A DNA stretch of 64,000 bases from Gavia stellata (lineage: Eukaryota; Chordata; Aves; Gaviiformes; Gaviidae): the NCBI RefSeq assembly GCF_030936135.1, contig NW_026776913.1, positions 1,178,001-1,242,000 of the forward strand, in the 5' to 3' direction. A program made the position numbers and the translations under genes. Below the pieces are notes generated by a model, which worked only from the letters and a program-made list of their open reading frames with translations, did not search any database and had not been told where the DNA came from. Positions 44,701-64,000 of the stretch are shown here, piece after piece (positions within the stretch are counted from its first letter, which is position 1; every line of letters starts with the position of its first letter).

Positions 44701-46976
44701 TGTCTAGTGCTACGATGTGCTCTGAGCAGGGAGAGCTTGTCAGTAGGATCACGTTGGTCAGTGCTTTTCCACTTGAGTTTTGAAAACCTCTGAGCCCCAC
44801 ACTCTGTGCTAATCAACTATGAAAGTGACTGGTTGTTTTCTTAAACCTCAGTTGAAATTTCCCTTCTAGCTTCTTGTCCTCATTGTCTCTTGTCCTCTTC
44901 TGCCCTTCCTGACTGCCAGGCAGATCCTCATGCCTACTCTGACCATGGACAATCACAACCTTCTCTCCAAGTGTGGCCTCATTGAGATCCCCTGCGACTG
45001 CACAGCCAAGCATTGGTGGCCAGCTCCAAGCAGACCTACACCCTAGGGGTCCGTGCGTGGGCTCAGAGGAGGTCATGTGGAGACACCCAGCACCTCACAC
45101 AGAGGGAATGTGGCAGTGCCTGTGGGCTGGCACCAAGGCAGAGTTTGAGGCAGAAGGGGTGAGCAGAGAAGCCCTCCAGCAGCTCCTCTGCATACCTGGT
45201 CAGGGAGTAATGCACTTGGTGGTGCTCGTGAGTGAGGACGATGGCATGGGAGGGGAGGTACTACGAGCTGTGGTGCAGGGCACTGGGGCTCAGCCCTGCT
45301 CTGGGGCCTGCCAGGGTCTGGGCATGTGTGAGCCCATGCAGGTCTGGCTGTTCCCCCAGTGCAGACACTGAGCCCAGCAAGAGGATGGAGCTGGTCATAT
45401 TTCAAAGATCAGCCTTCACCTGGTCCACGGTGAATGGCCAGGGCTGGAAACGGCTGGTATGGGGAACAAGGACTGGGCGTGACTTTGGGGTAAGGGCCAG
45501 CGCATGGGGTGGAGGAGGCTGTCTCAAGGGCATGTGCTGGGCACAGAGACCAAGGGACAGCAGCAAACTCATATGGCTCCCCAATATCTTCCCAGGGCCC
45601 CGAGTTCGTGGTGCTGCTCTGCAGAGCTATTTGGCTCTGGTGCCTGGGGCCACCAGTGACTCCACACTGGCCTTGCTGGTCAGGGAGGGAAGCAGCTCCA
45701 GCTGGATGGGGATGACTGCTGCTAATCTCCCCAGTGCACTGGGGAGATCCCATTTCATTACAGGGATGCCATGGGGGAGGTATAACCCATGAGCACACAG
45801 CGGTGGCAGTAGGAGGGGTGTGAGGTCACCATCACTATAACCCATGAGCACACAGCGGTGGCAGTAGGAGAATATGAGGTCACCATCACTATAACCCATG
45901 AGCACACAGCAGTGGCAGTAGGAGGGTATGAGGTCACGTCACCAGTGGCAGCCCATGGCCATCGGGGCTCCGTGCAGAGCAACCGTGTGCTGTCACAAGG
46001 GCATCACGGGGGACAGGAGCTGCCCGGCCCCATGCCTGCGAGGCCGAAGGAGCAGCCCCTGCAGCCCTGGCTGGAGCAGTCGGGGTGGGGGTGGCTCGGG
46101 GGCACCACAGGGATGTGCCAGGGCACGGCGCCAGGGGGAAACCACAGACTTCCTGCCTGGGCGTGATGGGGGGAGCGCGGGGAGCGCTGCGAGGCCACGT
46201 GGGCTGTGGTTTGTGCACCTGCAGGCTGCAGCTCCGGAGCCACCCGCGGGGAATAACGGCCCCTCGGTAACATGCCAAGAGTCAGGGATGCATGTGAGCC
46301 TGCAGGCTGCATGTCTGCTGCCAGGACAGGGACACATCCCAGCTCCAGCTCATTTGAAGGGACCTTCCATGGGGCTCTCCAGGGAGGGACAGGCGAGCCA
46401 GCATTCCTGGCATGGGGCTCTGGCCTGGGCTAAGGCCCTTTCGCAGCTGCTGCTCCCAGTGCAGCGGGGTCTGTAGCAGGGGCAGGGGCTGTTCCCTTCC
46501 CTTCCTGACACAGCCCTCAGTGCAGTCCCAGCCCTGCGGTTCCCATGGCAGGGGGATGGCTGGACACTCGCGCCTTGGGCTCTTGGATGTGCCCAACATA
46601 GGAGATGCTCAGTGCTCCTGGTCCACACAGCAGGGTTCAAGGGGTGAAAAAATGCATTTCCCCCACTACAACCGGTCCTGTCCTGTGATGTCCCACCACC
46701 ACAGTGACGTGACATTTGCAGCGGAGCCATCCCTCATATATGGTCATGAATTGAACTGGAGAAGTTCATTGGAGGGCTCGGCTGTGTCGGAGGGGAGATA
46801 GCTCCCGATAATGTCTAAAAAGGTGCTGCTGCTGCTTCGATTGGCTCCTTCTGTAGCTGGGCTGGCATCTGCGGAGATATATTGCCATCCCGCTGTCATT
46901 GTCCCCATGAGTCCCCAGGTGCTGTGGCAGGGAGTGTGGCAGAGCAGGGATGCGCTGGCAGGGCAGAAGGCTCAGG
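44701..46976. other. No gene recognised; 5' flank of the SRCR gene
   Basis: GC-rich, with many overlapping chance frames. Besides the minisatellite at 45781-45940 nothing is recognised. The promoter and any 5' UTR exon of the SRCR gene should lie in its last part, but no clear TATA or initiator can be named. Confidence 0.35.
45781..45940 (+). repeat. Minisatellite, three units of about 55 bp
   Basis: Units start at 45781, 45836 and 45890, each beginning tataacccatgagcacacag, followed by ggtggcagtagga and gaggtcac. Unit 1 to 2 is 55 bp and unit 2 to 3 is 54 bp, with a few substitutions. Confidence 0.9.
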
Positions 46977-62429
<15,453 letters not shown>

Positions 62430-62530
62430 GCTCCAGGGCACCATCTCCCTTGACCCATGCGCAGCAGAAACAGTCCAGAGTTTCCTCTATTTTTCTTCCC
62501 ATTCTTATGCTGTACATCATATTTGTTCTT

Positions 62531-62536
62531 ATTAAA
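62531..62536 (+). terminator. Poly(A) signal ATTAAA of the SRCR gene
   Basis: Variant signal 102 bp after the stop codon, followed by a G-rich stretch (tctcgggggactttg). Confidence 0.6.
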
Positions 62537-62559
62537 AGTCTCGGGGGACTTTGACCCTG

Positions 62560-64000
62560 AGCTGCTGCTTGCCTGCCCAGGTGTCGCGGTGTCTCCCTGA
62601 GGCTGGTCTAGGGGAGCAGAGCACAAAGACATGGTGGTGGGGAAAGGTCGTGTCTCAGGGACAGCAGGCTTGGGGTGAGGTTGTGGGGCTGCGAGAGCCC
62701 ATGGTCCCTGGGGGATAATCGTATTGGCAGAGACACTTCCATCCTGCTGGCCACGGGCAGTTTCTAGTCAAAATGTCTCTCTGATAGGTCCCATGATGCG
62801 ACCCCAGTGGGAGCACCCATTTCCTCACCCCGGGGTTTCCCAGCTGCTCCTTGCCCCAGGCCCTACCTTCTGGTCCCACAGTGCAGAGGCCATGACAGAG
62901 CTGCCATGCCAGGGTAAGCCCTGGGCTGTGGCCCCACACAAGTGAGCCCTAAGGCGGCTGCAGTGCCCTGAACACCCCAGCCCACCCCAGGGGGATCATG
63001 GCCACAGATTACCTCCCACAATGGTTCGGAGGCAGTTCTGCTCCCCACTGCCCCAGCACAGGGTGCAGAGCCACTGTCTGGGACACATGGGACTGGAATT
63101 CCCTCTCCTCATGCTCTGCCAGGACCCAAGTCTCCAGGGGCTGTTCCTGCTGCCCAGGCACTTGCAGACCCCGAGCACTCTTGTCACAGCCGCAGAGCTG
63201 CCTTCTTCCTGAGCAGGGGCTGTAAGGCTCCATGGCAGCCCTATGACCCCTCCTCCTGCTCCCCTCCAGCCCCCACCCCTGTCCTCCTCTGCCTCACCAG
63301 TGGTGCCAGTCTGGGTTTGTGTCGGGGCAGTACTTGTGTGCAGGTACAGGAGGGGTGGGAGCAGGGGGAATGGGGGCACCTTTCTCTCAGCGCTGTTGGA
63401 GGGCCAGGGGGATGGAGAAAGGATCCCCACGAGACGTGTGCTGCAGCCAAAAGCCATGTCCCAGCCCCTGGCCTGGAGAAGGGCCCGTCCAGGAGGATGC
63501 TCATGTGGGCACATTACCATGGCAGAGGAGATTTTTGTGTCCCTCCCCTAAAGCAGGTACTGCTGGGAGCTGAGCCAGGGTCCATCTCTCTCTGCTCAGG
63601 CTTTTACCTGCCCCAGTGCCCACGGCAGAGAAACCTCTTATGCAGAAGCCAGGCGGGGAGAAGGATTTGACACCTGGGCAGGAACTGGTGCCCAAACTGC
63701 CCTCCCTGCTCCCACTGGTGGATCTCCACACCCCTCCAGCTCTTCCCCAATGGACTCCTCTGCTGCGGGCTGGAAGGTGCGTTGGCTGTCTGTGGCAGGG
63801 CTCCCTGTGGGGAGCAGCTGCAGCTCAGTAGCACTGCAAAGAGCAGGATCTGGCCCTAGAGGAGAAGAGAGGCAGCAGCTGTTGCCAGCATCCTCTTCTA
63901 CGGCAGTGTTGCCCCATTCCCTGCTGGGAGCTCCTCTACACCTGGGGTGACCCTTGGGGGGACCTGGGGGAGCCCAGGCTCACACATCCCTCTGCCCCAC
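62560..64000 (+). other. Unassigned; possible short exons of another gene
   Basis: No SRCR domain is seen. A stretch bounded by cccctccag (AG at 63268-63269) and tgtgtgcag|gtacagg near 63340 reads VVPVWVCVGAVLVC, a short hydrophobic run. Another AG-bounded stretch begins near 63620 (PTAEKPLMQKPGGEKDLT). These might be late exons of a neighbouring receptor gene or chance. Confidence 0.25.

Overview
The window looks like germ-line DNA of a bird, probably a neoavian. The evidence is several CR1 LINE copies with typical 3' ends, olfactory receptors of the bird-expanded OR14 (gamma-c) type, and an avian ERVL-like endogenous retrovirus whose LTR begins TGTGCTGG. Genes have vertebrate structure: GT-AG introns, phase-1 exons and AATAAA/ATTAAA poly(A) signals. 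Nothing bacterial is present.

Layout. (1) 1-42,700 is a repeat-rich olfactory receptor (OR) neighbourhood. It holds two intact OR14-like genes, A at 7045-7977 (-) and C at 36438-37373 (+), and a 5'-truncated relative B at 21232-22068 (-). It also holds three OR pseudogene remnants of another subfamily (10758, 25750 and 27979, all +). The DNA upstream of A and B is a direct low-copy duplication (about 8499-12937 and 23221-27922). A short inverted piece lies upstream of C and carries the same splice-donor sequence, so I infer a non-coding first exon for these ORs. A 505-bp solo LTR with a 6-bp target-site duplication interrupts only copy B. (2) Between A and B lies a decayed, env-less ERVL-like provirus (14082-about 20346) with a Lys-type primer-binding site and gag, pro, RT, RNase H and integrase remnants. 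(3) Several CR1 copies, an LTR-like block (about 39431-40372) and short dispersed low-copy repeats fill much of the rest up to about 44.7 kb.

(4) 46,977-62,429 (+) is a complete 19-exon gene model for a WC1/CD163-type scavenger receptor cysteine-rich (SRCR) membrane protein. It has a signal peptide, eleven group-B-like SRCR domains, a proline-rich linker before the last SRCR, a stalk, one transmembrane helix and a tyrosine-bearing tail spread over four exons. All introns are phase 1, and the joined exons form an open frame of about 1,450-1,456 residues. SRCR exons 3-7 lie in a 2,940-bp tandem duplication (two full units and a partial third) that is about 99% identical, so the array has grown recently and is likely to vary in copy number. 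The eighth SRCR domain has lost the two cysteines that normally pair with each other.

How the parts work together: the ORs are single-coding-exon chemosensory receptors, and the SRCR protein is probably a leukocyte surface receptor for pathogen or scavenging ligands. They are neighbours and share no pathway. Both loci show ongoing duplication. Exon borders were read by eye from splice motifs and frame. Repeat borders are approximate unless exact junctions are stated.
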